Positions 31,187 through 40,068 of a stretch of 62,808 bases of DNA are shown here, one piece after another (the stretch's first letter is position 1; every line of letters starts with the position of its first letter). The DNA is taken from assembly GCA_020073205.1 (NCBI GenBank), contig JAIQFR010000014.1, forward strand, positions 1 through 62,808, in the 5' to 3' direction. The stretch is from Terriglobia bacterium (GTDB lineage: Bacteria > Acidobacteriota > Polarisedimenticolia > Polarisedimenticolales > JAIQFR01). The position numbers and the translations under genes were made by a program. The notes under the pieces are model-generated. The model had not been told where the DNA came from, searched no databases, and saw nothing but the letters and a program-made list of their open reading frames with translations.

Positions 31187-31201
31187 GGACAATTGTTGTC
31201 C
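31187..31201. promoter_or_regulatory. Perfect palindrome in the xseA-ferredoxin divergent gap
   Basis: GGACAA-TTG-TTGTCC is a perfect 6-base inverted repeat with a 3-base centre, in the AT-richer part of the 246-nt gap between divergent xseA (start 31099) and the ferredoxin gene (start 31346). Its length and placement suit the operator of a dimeric regulator. TTGACT at 31222-31227 may be a -35 box for the ferredoxin, but no good -10 follows. Confidence 0.45.
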
Positions 31202-31243
31202 AGTTAAGCTATTCGAAACACTTGACTTAGGTCGCCGCGATGA

Positions 31244-31534
<291 letters not shown>

Positions 31535-31568
31535 CCCGGCAGCCGCTCGTGAGCGTACGACGCCGGAG

Positions 31569-31592
31569 AGGGCGGGGCGACGTCCCCGCCCT
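31569..31592. terminator. GC-rich hairpin between convergent genes
   Basis: AGGGCGGGG (31569-31577) and CCCCGCCCT (31584-31592) form a perfect 9-bp stem around a 6-nt loop, between the ends of the ferredoxin and cysteine desulfurase genes. It would serve as a bidirectional terminator. No U-tract follows, as is common in very GC-rich genomes. Confidence 0.6.
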
Positions 31593-31612
31593 TCGCGTCC
31601 CTGACCCCGAAC

Positions 31613-32749
31613 CTACCCGATCGATGCCGCCGCCGAGGCGATCCGCTCCGCGGCCAGATCCACCTGCTCGAGGGTGGTCGTGCGCCCCGTGGTGAGACGC
31701 AGGGTGCAGCGCGCCACGTCGGGATCGACACCCATGGCGAGGAGGACTCGCGACGGCTCCGTGCCGCCCGAATGGCAGGCCGCGCCCGCCGAAGCCGCAA
31801 CCCCTTCGAGCCCGGCGAGGAGCGTGTTCGCGTCCACCCCGGGAATCGCGGCGGACAGGGTGTTGGGGAGCCGGTCGGCGTGCGCGCCGTGCACCACGAG
31901 GCTCGGGAAACGGGCCCGCAGCGCGGCCTGGAGCCGGTCGCGCGTCGTTGCGAGGCGCGCGGCGCGTTCTCCGATCTCCCGGGAGGCGAGAGCACAGGCG
32001 GCACCGAGTCCGACGATCCCGGGGATGTTCTCCGTGCCGGCGCGGCGGCCCGCCTCGTGGCCGGCGCCCCTCAGGAACCCGGCGAAGGGCGTTCCCCGGC
32101 GGAGGTAGAGCGCGCCGATTCCCTTCGGGGCGTAGAGCTTGTGCCCGGCCACGGTCAGCAGATCGACCCCCAGGTCGTCGGTTCTCACGGGGATCTTCCC
32201 GACGGATTGCGCCGCGTCCGTGTGCACCGGGATGCCGCGCGCCCGGGCGACCGCGGCGGCTTCCCGGACCGGCTGCACGACCCCGGTCTCGTTGTTCGCG
32301 TGCATCAGCGAAACCAGGACCGTTTCGGGACGAAGCGCCGCCTCGATCTCCGCCGGGGCGACTCGCCCGTCGGAATCAACTCGGACACGGCTCACCGACC
32401 AGCCGCGCCCCTCGAGGTACCTGGCAGCTTCCTCGACGGCCGGATGCTCGATCGCGGAGATCACGAGGTGCCGTCCGCGCCGCTCGAGCGCTTCCGCGAC
32501 GCCGATCACCGCCGCGTTGTCGGACTCGGTGCCTCCGCTGGTGAACACGATCTCGTCCGGGCGGGCGCCGAGGAGCGATGCGACCCGATCCCGGGCCTCT
32601 TCGACCGCCTCCCTCGCTCGCGTCCCGTAACGGTGGGCCGACGACGGGTTTCCCCAGGCGTCCCGCAACGCGGCTCGGACCGCATCGAGGACTTCCTCCG
32701 CCACCGGGGTCGTGGCATTGAAATCGAGGTAGATCGGTTCGTCTTCCAA
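31613..32749 (-). CDS. Cysteine desulfurase, NifS/IscS family
   Basis: This 378-residue PLP enzyme removes sulfur from cysteine for Fe-S cluster or thionucleoside synthesis. It has the N-terminal LDFNATTP, the PLP phosphate loop TSGGTESDN, the PLP-binding Lys in TVAGHKLYAPKGIG and the substrate loop RRAGTENIPG. The active-site Cys lies in SAGAACHSG, a short class I (NifS/IscS) type loop. No IscU, IscR or thiI lies beside it; the neighbours are a ferredoxin (convergent) and a Nudix hydrolase (divergent, 119 nt). It may be a general sulfur donor. Confidence 0.95.
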   Translation of the reverse strand: MEDEPIYLDFNATTPVAEEVLDAVRAALRDAWGNPSSAHRYGTRAREAVEEARDRVASLLGARPDEIVFTSGGTESDNAAVIGVAEALERRGRHLVISAIEHPAVEEAARYLEGRGWSVSRVRVDSDGRVAPAEIEAALRPETVLVSLMHANNETGVVQPVREAAAVARARGIPVHTDAAQSVGKIPVRTDDLGVDLLTVAGHKLYAPKGIGALYLRRGTPFAGFLRGAGHEAGRRAGTENIPGIVGLGAACALASREIGERAARLATTRDRLQAALRARFPSLVVHGAHADRLPNTLSAAIPGVDANTLLAGLEGVAASAGAACHSGGTEPSRVLLAMGVDPDVARCTLRLTTGRTTTLEQVDLAAERIASAAASIG

Positions 32750-32868
32750 TCGGACGTCCTTCGGGAACCCGGAGGTCCATTATCGCCGGGGCACCGCCCG
32801 GATCACCACCCCGCAAGGCGCGGCTGCATAATGAAGCCTCGTGCCGGGCCGAGCCCGGGGGAGCGAGC

Positions 32869-33399
32869 ATGGACGAGACCGAGGTCCTCGAAAAACGCGG
32901 CGTGTTCAAGGGGCGCGTGGTCGATCTCTCGGTCGAGCGGATCCGCCTGCCCAACGGCAACGTCTGCGAGCTGGAGCTGATCCGGCATCCCGGGGCCGCG
33001 GCCGTGGTCCCGGTGGACGACGCCGGGAACGCCCTCCTGATCCGCCAGTACCGGCACGCGACCGGCGGCTACCTCCTGGAGGTTCCCGCGGGCAAGCTCG
33101 ATCCCGGCGAAGCTCCCGAGACGTGCGCGCGCCGCGAGGTCGAGGAGGAGACGGGCTACCGGCCGGGCGAGCTCCTTCCTCTCGGCTGGATCTGGACGAC
33201 GCCCGGCTTCACCGACGAGAGGATCTGGCTCTACGTCGCCCGCGGCCTGGCCCCCACGAGACAGGACCTCCAGAACGACGAGGTGCTCACGGTCGAGCGC
33301 GTCCCCCTCGAACGCGCGGTCTCGTGGGCCGAAACCGGCGAGATCCAGGACGCCAAGTCGATCTGCGCCCTCCTCAGGGCGTCGCGCATCCTACGCTGA
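32869..33399 (+). CDS. Nudix hydrolase, ADP-ribose pyrophosphatase type
   Basis: This 176-residue protein carries the full Nudix box starting GKLDPGE and ending REVEEETGY at about residues 78-100, which binds Mg2+ and cleaves nucleoside diphosphate derivatives. The N-terminal beta domain (FKGRVVDLSVERIRLPNG) and the phrase LIRQYRHATGGYLLEVPAG are typical of NudF/ADP-ribose pyrophosphatases. The acidic loop that follows (TTPGFTDERIWLYVA) also fits. ATG 32869 has GGGGGAG upstream. It is convergent with tatD, with 21 nt between the stops. Confidence 0.94.
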   Translation: MDETEVLEKRGVFKGRVVDLSVERIRLPNGNVCELELIRHPGAAAVVPVDDAGNALLIRQYRHATGGYLLEVPAGKLDPGEAPETCARREVEEETGYRPGELLPLGWIWTTPGFTDERIWLYVARGLAPTRQDLQNDEVLTVERVPLERAVSWAETGEIQDAKSICALLRASRILR

Positions 33400-33420
33400 G
33401 GGGGGGGCGATCCCGACCCG

Positions 33421-34185
33421 TCACGGGCGGGTGATCCCGAAAAGACGGCGGGCGTTCTCGGTCACCGACTCGGCGACCTCCTCCACGGAAACGTCCTTGA
33501 TCCCGGCCACGGCCGCCAGGGCGACCGCGAGGTTCGCCGGCTCGTTTCGCTCCCCCGCCGCGGGCCCCAGCACGGGACTGTCGGTCTCGAGCAGGAGGCA
33601 GGACAGGGGAAGGTGTTTCGCGAGCTTCTGTTTCTGGGGAGACCGGACGATCGACGGGGGGATCGAAAAGTAGTAACCGGCCTCCACCGCGGGTAGGGCC
33701 GTCCTGACCTTGCCATCGAACGCGTGGAGAACGACGCGGCGCGCCCCGCGGGCGAGCAGGAGCGCCACCGCGTCTCGCGACGCCGAGCGCGAGTGGACGT
33801 TCAGGGGCAGGTCGAGCTCGATCGAGAGGGCGACGAAGCGCAGGAAGATCTCCCGCTGGACCTCGCGGGCCGCCCCGTCCTGGACCTTCCAGTGGTCGAG
33901 CCCCACCTCGCCGATCGCCGCGAGGTCCCGCCGCCTTTCGCGCACGAGCGCCTCGAGCGCGTCCGCTTGCGGGCGGTCCAGGTGGACGGGGTAGAGCCCC
34001 GCCGCGGGAAGCACCGTGCCGGAGTACCTCGCGGCCAGCTCGAGGTTCTTGCGGGCATCGGCGAGGGTCTCGCCGACGGCGACCACCGCGGCGACCCCGG
34101 CCGCATGGGCCCTCTCGAGCACCGCGTCGAGGTCCGTGTCGAACGCCGCGTCACAGAGGTGCGCGTGGACGTCCGTGAGAAACAC
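33421..34185 (-). CDS. tatD: TatD-family metal-dependent deoxyribonuclease
   Basis: This 254-residue amidohydrolase-fold nuclease begins VFLTDVHAHL, supplying the first metal-binding pair (HxH). Further motifs are GEVGLDH (metal Glu), LNVHSRSA (His), VLHAFDG (His) and LLLETDSPV (Asp). TatD enzymes digest DNA at 3' ends and take part in repair or DNA turnover. GTG 34185 is chosen as start because of the GGGGGGAA purine-rich site just upstream and because family members start at this point. It is separated by 92 nt from the exported protein gene upstream. Confidence 0.93.
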   Translation of the reverse strand: MFLTDVHAHLCDAAFDTDLDAVLERAHAAGVAAVVAVGETLADARKNLELAARYSGTVLPAAGLYPVHLDRPQADALEALVRERRRDLAAIGEVGLDHWKVQDGAAREVQREIFLRFVALSIELDLPLNVHSRSASRDAVALLLARGARRVVLHAFDGKVRTALPAVEAGYYFSIPPSIVRSPQKQKLAKHLPLSCLLLETDSPVLGPAAGERNEPANLAVALAAVAGIKDVSVEEVAESVTENARRLFGITRP

Positions 34186-34277
34186 CCCGTTCCCCCCGTG
34201 GCGGGAAGCCCCGCCGGGACGCCAGGAGTATGCAGAATAGCGCGAGCCCGCTCCACCCGCGGTGGACGTGGGATGGC

Positions 34278-34703
34278 TCAGCGGCTCGCGAGCGCGAGGC
34301 GGAACGTCTCGCCGCGTTCCCGGTGTCGGTAGAGGAAGACCTCCGAGGGGTCCCGGCTCGTCGTGTAGCCGACGAGGAGCAGATGCCCCTTGGGGCTGCG
34401 CTCGAAGACCGCCGAGCCCGCCATGAACCCCGCCTCCCTCGGTACTCGCTGGGCCATGTGCATGCCGAGGTCCTCGACGCCCACGGTGATGCGGTCGATC
34501 GCGGTCGTGGGGTTGTAATCGCCGATGTGCCGCAGCGAGACGACCCCGGCGGGGAACATCCGGCCGTCGAGCTCGAACGGCTCGGGCACGTTCACGAGAA
34601 GGCGGTCGCCGGATGCGACCGCGGGGAGAAGGCAGCCGAGCGTGAGTGCCACGAGGATCCCCGCCGATTCGAGCCATCCCACTCGAGCCGATCTCGACAG
34701 CAT
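34278..34703 (-). CDS. Exported protein of the acidobacterial 'PAG' type
   Basis: This 141-residue exported protein starts at ATG 34703 (GAGGAGG upstream) with a signal peptide ending VASG. The mature part begins LLVNVPEPFELDGRMFPAGVV and continues as short beta strands ending SEVFLYRHRERGETF. The pattern (V.VPF.F..G...FPAG.Y, then a strand ending in LLL) is shared by a large family of small exported beta proteins with no known function. From memory they are abundant in Acidobacteriota. This is one reason for the taxonomic suggestion. It stands alone between tatD and a HAD gene. Confidence 0.68.
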   Translation of the reverse strand: MLSRSARVGWLESAGILVALTLGCLLPAVASGDRLLVNVPEPFELDGRMFPAGVVSLRHIGDYNPTTAIDRITVGVEDLGMHMAQRVPREAGFMAGSAVFERSPKGHLLLVGYTTSRDPSEVFLYRHRERGETFRLALASR

Positions 34704-34996
34704 CGCGTCCTCCTCGACCGGCGCGGCGATGCGGTTGCTCGCGCGTCGTCGGTCGCGAGGGCAGGGAGGAGCAACGCATGTGCCATGCTTGAAGGACGCA
34801 TTCGTTCTCGGCTCCAGCCTCGCGACCGCGGACGACCGAGCGGGAGGGGCCACCAAAGCCCCGCAGGAGGGTAGGTCCTGAGGTTCCGAAACGGCCGCCC
34901 GCGCCGACGGCCAAAATGTGACACCCCCGGCGACACGAGGGTAATGACGAGGGGAGCGAGCGCGGCACGCGAACCGTTATCGGGACCGCCCGCGTC
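34704..34996. other. Intergenic region of 293 nt
   Basis: It lies between the exported 'PAG'-type protein gene and the HAD phosphatase gene, both on the minus strand. I see no credible coding frame, tRNA or strong hairpin. The gap may contain the promoter of 34278-34703, but no clear boxes stand out. Confidence 0.4.
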
Positions 34997-35662
34997 TCAA
35001 CCCGCCGCGATCAGATGGGGCAGGACGTCGCGAAGGTCCGGCGATCGAACCACCGCGCCGGCGATCTCCTCGATCTCGCGGCACTTCGGGTTGAACGCCA
35101 CCGTGAACCCCGCGATCCGAGCGGCCGACAGGTCGTTCGAGTGGTCGCCGACGAACGCGCAGCGGGACAGGGGCAGCCCCTCGCGAGACGCGATCACACG
35201 GAGCGCCTCGGCCTTCCCGTCCATGTCGAACGGCGTCGCCCACCAGGACGCGATGCGGCCCGCCTCGTCGAAGGCGAGCCGGTTCGTGTAGACGTCGTCG
35301 AACGGGTGATCGGGAAACAGCGTGTCGAGCAGCAGGTCGAGGGTGCCGGAGATCACCGCGAGCCGGGCGCCCTCGCGCTTCAGCGCGCCCATCGTTTCCC
35401 TCGCGCCGTCCACGAGCCGAAGCGGGCCGAAGGCGGTGATCAGGCCGTCCCGCGTCGCCCCCACGTCGCGCCAGGAGCCGATGTCGAGCGACACCCAGTC
35501 GGCGTAGGACAGCGTGCCCGCGTGGTACATTTCGAGCCGCTCGCGATTCCGGTCCCCGCTCCCGGTGAGCGCCTCGTTGAGCACCTGCCAGACGGTCTTC
35601 CCCTCCGGATGCTCCACGAGGGTCCCATCCACGTCGAACGCCACCAGGTCGAAGCGCCTCAC
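34997..35662 (-). CDS. HAD-superfamily phosphatase, SerB-like
   Basis: This 221-residue protein has all HAD motifs: I DVDGT (nucleophile Asp10), II SGT, III the Lys in DGKAEALRV and IV GDHSNDL. The C1 cap domain between motif I and II, beginning EGKTVWQVLNEAL and including YADWVSLDIGSW, is of the phosphoserine phosphatase/SerB2-like size. The substrate could be phosphoserine or another small phosphate monoester; the serine-pathway neighbours that would decide this are absent. It is a single minus-strand gene upstream of which, on the other strand, a small gene starts at 35882. Confidence 0.88.
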   Translation of the reverse strand: MRRFDLVAFDVDGTLVEHPEGKTVWQVLNEALTGSGDRNRERLEMYHAGTLSYADWVSLDIGSWRDVGATRDGLITAFGPLRLVDGARETMGALKREGARLAVISGTLDLLLDTLFPDHPFDDVYTNRLAFDEAGRIASWWATPFDMDGKAEALRVIASREGLPLSRCAFVGDHSNDLSAARIAGFTVAFNPKCREIEEIAGAVVRSPDLRDVLPHLIAAG

Positions 35663-35881
35663 CTGCTCTCCGCGGTCACCGGGCCCCGCGGCAGTCTATT
35701 ACGCCGGGGTCGAGGCCCGCATGCCGGTCGGGCGCTCCCAGGACGCGCCGGCGCCTCGCGGCGGCCGCGGCCGGGTCGTCGGCGTATACTTGGATCGCAT
35801 CCGGCACGGAACACCACGATCACCGGCTTCCCGGCGGCGGCGGTGTCGCGCCTCCGGGACCTGTCGCAAGGAGGTGGCGCC

Positions 35882-36073
35882 ATGGCCGCGGTCATCGACC
35901 CCGAGACCCTCGACCGGCTTCGCACCATGACACCTCAACAGGCCTTTGAAGCCGCGAAGCAGGCGGTCTACGGAAGCGGAGCGGTCAGCTCCGAGGACTT
36001 CCTGGACGTCTACGAGCAGATGGTGGATGAAGGCATCCTCACCTGGGAGCAGGTGGACGCCTTCGAGGGCTGA
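35882..36073 (+). CDS. Small hypothetical protein, 63 residues
   Basis: This small acidic helical protein starts at ATG 35882, with an excellent ribosome site (AAGGAGGT, 7 nt upstream), which strongly supports it as a real gene despite its size. The sequence (TPQQAFEAAKQAVYG, then SEDFLDVYEQMVDEGILTWEQVDAFE) looks like a three-helix unit with Trp/Phe contacts, similar to small regulatory or toxin-antitoxin-type helices, but I do not recognise it. No Cys, no signal peptide. It ends 12 nt from the convergent DUF3857 gene. Confidence 0.72.
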   Translation: MAAVIDPETLDRLRTMTPQQAFEAAKQAVYGSGAVSSEDFLDVYEQMVDEGILTWEQVDAFEG

Positions 36074-36085
36074 GCCGGGTGCTCG

Positions 36086-37990
36086 TCACTCTCTCCGGCG
36101 CAGCAGCACCGTCCGGCCGCCCTCGGATTCGAGCGTCGAGACGAGCGCCCTCAGGTCCGCGTAACGCTCCGGCTCCACGACGGCGCCGGAGAGGACGAAC
36201 TCCGTGCGCAGCGTCAGCTGCCGACCGTCCCTGCGCACGGTACGCGCCAGCGAGCCGGCGCCGTTCGAGATCGTCGCCTCGGCCGGGAGGGCGGCGACGT
36301 CGATCCCCTCCCCTAGGTCGAGGACCACCTCGACCGTCTCCGAGGCGGGAGCGGGGAGCACCAGCGGAAGCGTCCTCTTCCCGCGATGGACCTGGAGCGC
36401 CGCGCCGGAGATCGCGCCGGGCACGCGGGGGAGAGTGAGGCGCGCGAGTCCCGAGGGCGCGAACGGAAGCGAGCCGCCGGCGATCGTCGTGCGAATCGCG
36501 CTCAGCTCCGCGCTCCGGTGGCCGACGAAGACGTCCTTCGCCTTCGCGCCGCCGAAGGCCGATGCCACCCGCGCCGCGACGGGCGTCTCGCGGTCCTCGG
36601 AGCGGTCGAACGCCACCAGCGGGTTGTAGAGGCCGCCGAGGTCCAGGTCGGCCGACCCCGAGAGACCGACCTCGCGGTCCGACGCCGCGGCGGCGATCTC
36701 GGCGCGGAGCACGGCGCGATTCGAGAGGGGATCGAGTTCCGGCTGGGTCTCCGGCGCCTCCGAGGCCCCGTCCAGCCGGAGGACCGCGCGCCCCGCCAAG
36801 CTCGCGCGGTTGCGCCGGTCGAGCCCTGCGGCCGGGTCGAGCCAGACCGCGTGCGGTCCCGATCGGACCTCGACCCAGACCTCGTCGAGCTGAGGCAGGC
36901 AGGGGACGTCCCTCGCGATCTCGCGCTCCGATGCGGCCAGGGCGATCCTGGCCTCGAGCCCCAGGGCGCGGAGCATCGCCGCCAGCAGCACCGCCTTGTC
37001 CAGGGGATGGCCGACGCTGGACTTCAGCACCTCGCTCGCCGGCCGGACCGCGTAGTCGAACGCCGCGACCGGCCACGCGACGGTCTGGAGCCCGTCCACG
37101 ACGAACCCGTGGACCCGCGAGATCCTCTCCTCGGGGAGCGCGCTACCCCCGGCGATCTCCTCGGCCTTGGCCTTCACCGACGCGTCGGGAGCGATCGCCG
37201 CCTCGACGCGCTTCTCGAGCCACGCGCGGGCTTCGGGCCAGCTCCGCGCGGTGCTGTACACGAGCCTCTCGACCCCGGCGCGGCCCGACGGCAGCTCCGC
37301 CAGGCTCGCGGCCGGGACGTCCCGCCGGCGGAACGTGGTGGAGACGCTCCCGCCGCGGGGCGCCGTCTCCGGGGTGAGCCGAGCCCGCACCGCCCCCCAA
37401 CGGAAAGGCGTGCCCTCGGGAACCTCGATCGTCAAGGACTGGTCCAGCACCGGGAGATCGCCGCGGAGCTCCACCGTCCCCCAGAGCGGCACGCCGGAGG
37501 GGCTCCGATCGGAGACCGTATACGCGAGCACGGACGTCGCGCCGTGCTCGACGCCGACTTGGGGCACCACCATCTGGCGCAGGTACGCGTAAGGCACCGC
37601 CCACTGCAGCTCCGGCGCGGTGTTGGCGACGAGGCTGTTCTCCTTCGCGTCCCGGACCGTCCCGTCTTTCATGTAGGTGCGGGCCTGCTCGACGCGCATC
37701 TCGGAGCGGGCGTCGTTCCAGTCGATGCGGGGATCGAAGTACCCGTGCCGGGAGACCCATTCCTCCAGCATCTTGACGGCCGTCTCGCTGCGCCGCACGA
37801 CCCTCCCGTCGGCGCCGAGGGTGAGGGCGAGGTGCTGCCGGAGCATCAGGCCGTCGTCGTCGGGCCGTGCATCGCGCCCGGGGGCGTCGGCGATCCAATC
37901 GGGGACGCTGCCGGGCGCGGCGCCCGTTGCGGGCGGCTGCGCCGCGAGGGCCACGGCGGCGAGGAGCGCGATCGCGGCGATCTTCGGCAT
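36086..37990 (-). CDS. DUF3857/transglutaminase-like exported protein, catalytic Cys absent
   Basis: This 634-residue exported protein has a signal peptide at 1-23 and an N-terminal DUF3857 beta domain at about 50-230. A transglutaminase-core-like region follows (about 270-400), then a C-terminal beta domain. In the active-site segment where the family has G(D/V)C(K)DKA, this protein reads GHPLDKA (327-333, 36992-37012), so the nucleophile Cys is missing. The His and Asp positions are also changed (DEVWVEV, VWLDPAAG). It therefore cannot work as a Cys transglutaminase or protease and is probably a binding or structural partner. It follows the intact paralogue by only 3 nt. Confidence 0.88.
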   Translation of the reverse strand: MPKIAAIALLAAVALAAQPPATGAAPGSVPDWIADAPGRDARPDDDGLMLRQHLALTLGADGRVVRRSETAVKMLEEWVSRHGYFDPRIDWNDARSEMRVEQARTYMKDGTVRDAKENSLVANTAPELQWAVPYAYLRQMVVPQVGVEHGATSVLAYTVSDRSPSGVPLWGTVELRGDLPVLDQSLTIEVPEGTPFRWGAVRARLTPETAPRGGSVSTTFRRRDVPAASLAELPSGRAGVERLVYSTARSWPEARAWLEKRVEAAIAPDASVKAKAEEIAGGSALPEERISRVHGFVVDGLQTVAWPVAAFDYAVRPASEVLKSSVGHPLDKAVLLAAMLRALGLEARIALAASEREIARDVPCLPQLDEVWVEVRSGPHAVWLDPAAGLDRRNRASLAGRAVLRLDGASEAPETQPELDPLSNRAVLRAEIAAAASDREVGLSGSADLDLGGLYNPLVAFDRSEDRETPVAARVASAFGGAKAKDVFVGHRSAELSAIRTTIAGGSLPFAPSGLARLTLPRVPGAISGAALQVHRGKRTLPLVLPAPASETVEVVLDLGEGIDVAALPAEATISNGAGSLARTVRRDGRQLTLRTEFVLSGAVVEPERYADLRALVSTLESEGGRTVLLRRRE

Positions 37991-37993
37991 GGC

Positions 37994-40030
37994 TTACCTC
38001 CCTCTCGCGAAGACGGCGGGATCGTCGAGCATGGCCTTGGCCTCGCGGACGACCTCGCGGAAGTTGCCGTAGTCGGAAACCGGCACCTCCCGCCGCTTTA
38101 CAGTCAGCCGGTACGTGGTGACGAGCTTGCCGTCCCGGACCTCGGAGTGTGTCGTGAGCGACGCCGCCTTGCCGTCGAGGCTCCGGTCCTTCGGGAGCGT
38201 GACCACCCGGAAGCTCGCGGGGAGCGTGAGCGTCTCGGACACTTCCATCATCCTCGGCGCTCCGAGCTGGATCGCCTGCGTTCTCGTCGCGTCGTCCGCC
38301 GCGTAGAGGTACGGCGCGAGGGAGGGCTGGGCGACGGGATGGCGCGACGCCGGCGGGACGACGATCAGGTCGTTCCCCGCGAGGAGGGCGTACCCCGGCA
38401 CACGGTAGCGCACCTCGAAGCGCACCGGGGCGCTCACGTCCTGGAGCGCGGCGTAGTCGACGTGCACCCTCTCCACGGAAGCCCCCGAGCCGAGGTGGGC
38501 GACGACCTCCTCGAACCACGCCTGCCGGTCGCGGGCCGTGGACGCGTGGACCATCTCGCGCCGGAGACGCTGGTCGGCGACGCCGAGCCCCGAGATCGTG
38601 AGCGTTCCGGAGAGATTTCCCTGGGCGTCGAGCGCGGCCGACGATTCGATCCGGATCTTGTTGGCGGCCGGGTCGAACGCGGGCGTCTTGCCGAGCTCCT
38701 CACCCCCGGGAGTGCCGATCACGTAGTTCTGCTCCCCCTCGGCGCTCGACCAGACCTCGGGAGAGAAGACGACCCAGGTGGGGTCGAGCAGCTCGAACCC
38801 GCCGTCCGCCTTCTTCCGGGCGACCACGCAGTGGTTGAACTGGTCGGCGGGGATCCTCTCCACCTTCGCCCCGGCCATGGTCATCGCCGGGTACGCCGTG
38901 TACCCCGCGGCGCGGAGCATGGTGATCGCCATCCCCGCCTTGTCCTTGCAGACTCCGGATCGGTCCGCGAAGATCATCGGCCCGGGGTGGAGCGTGTACC
39001 CCTCTCCCTTCCCCATGGTGATCCCGGAATAGCGGATGTTGTCCGCGGCCCAGTGGACGATGGCGGCGACCTTCTCCTCCTCGGTCGCGAGGCCGCGGGT
39101 CAGCTCGGCCACCTTCTCGCGAATGGCGCCGTCCGCGCCGAACTGCGGGTCGTTGACCTCCGCGAACCAGCGGGACTTCTCCGGCCACGAGGGAACGGTG
39201 GCCAGCACGACCTTCGGCTCCACGTCCGATGCGGCCACGCCCCGCGCCTCCGCGTGGAACGCGGGGAGGTCCTCCTTCCAGAACCGGTACGTGAGGTGGG
39301 CGTCGTCGAACGACACGTAGGTCTTGACCTCGCCGCCGTAGGTCTCGAACTGGACGGGCTTGTCCCGCGGCGTCGTCAGCTCGTAGTGACGGAGCTTCAC
39401 GGGGACCGCGTCCTGGAAGAACACCACGTCGTAGAAGTGGCCGCGCATGGGGGGGACGTACCGCTGGTCGTCCGCGCCGGCCCCGGCTTCCCCCGCGGCG
39501 CCCATCTCGTCGAGATAGGCGATCAGGAACCCCTTCATGTACGTCCTGACCTCGAGCGCATCGCCGACGTCGAGGCGCGGTATCGGCACGAGCTTCATCC
39601 GCGCCCCCCAGTAGATCGCGTCCTGCGGCTGGGGGAGGTCCACGGCGCGGTCCGGCGGAATCGTCTCGACCGCGCCGCCCTTGCGCAGCACGCGGAGCGA
39701 GCGGACCTCGACGAGGTTCGACGTCGGGTCGAAGTCGAGCCTTAGCCGCGCCAGCTGCGCGGCCCCCTTCTCGGTGAGGCACTTCAGGAGCTGCCACTCG
39801 TGAATGTGCCCGAGGCCGGAGGGCTCCACCTCGACGCGCGTGCGCTTGAACACGGTCACGAGATCGGCGCCGGCGTTGTCCCTGGAGCTCCCGGACTTCT
39901 CCACGAGCGCCCGCAGCTCTCCGTCGTTCGACGGAGCTGGAGGCTCCTGGGCGCGCGGCGCGGTGGCGGCGACGAGCGCGGCAAGCGCCGCAAGAAAGGT
40001 GAGCGGCGAGGGACGTCGTCGATCGCGCAT
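37994..40030 (-). CDS. DUF3857 and transglutaminase-domain exported protein
   Basis: This 678-residue exported protein starts at ATG 40030 (GAGGAG upstream), with a signal peptide ending APRAQ. The DUF3857 domain spans about 55-270. The transglutaminase core (about 290-430) has an intact triad: Cys361 in GVCKDKA, His400 in FNHCVV and Asp416 in LLDPTW. A C-terminal beta domain (DUF2569-like position, about 450-670) follows. Such proteins are common in Bacteroidota and Acidobacteriota and are assumed to crosslink or cleave peptides outside the cytoplasm, substrates unknown. The gene is followed immediately by a paralogue without the Cys, and preceded by sfsA. Confidence 0.92.
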   Translation of the reverse strand: MRDRRRPSPLTFLAALAALVAATAPRAQEPPAPSNDGELRALVEKSGSSRDNAGADLVTVFKRTRVEVEPSGLGHIHEWQLLKCLTEKGAAQLARLRLDFDPTSNLVEVRSLRVLRKGGAVETIPPDRAVDLPQPQDAIYWGARMKLVPIPRLDVGDALEVRTYMKGFLIAYLDEMGAAGEAGAGADDQRYVPPMRGHFYDVVFFQDAVPVKLRHYELTTPRDKPVQFETYGGEVKTYVSFDDAHLTYRFWKEDLPAFHAEARGVAASDVEPKVVLATVPSWPEKSRWFAEVNDPQFGADGAIREKVAELTRGLATEEEKVAAIVHWAADNIRYSGITMGKGEGYTLHPGPMIFADRSGVCKDKAGMAITMLRAAGYTAYPAMTMAGAKVERIPADQFNHCVVARKKADGGFELLDPTWVVFSPEVWSSAEGEQNYVIGTPGGEELGKTPAFDPAANKIRIESSAALDAQGNLSGTLTISGLGVADQRLRREMVHASTARDRQAWFEEVVAHLGSGASVERVHVDYAALQDVSAPVRFEVRYRVPGYALLAGNDLIVVPPASRHPVAQPSLAPYLYAADDATRTQAIQLGAPRMMEVSETLTLPASFRVVTLPKDRSLDGKAASLTTHSEVRDGKLVTTYRLTVKRREVPVSDYGNFREVVREAKAMLDDPAVFARGR

Positions 40031-40068
40031 GTCGGTCTCCTCGAGAGCCGCGGGTGCGGAAGGCCCTC

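Noticed and set aside
36386-39745. Open frame of more than 1,100 codons opposite the DUF3857 genes
   Set aside because: It spans two well-identified exported proteins on the other strand and has no recognisable domain.
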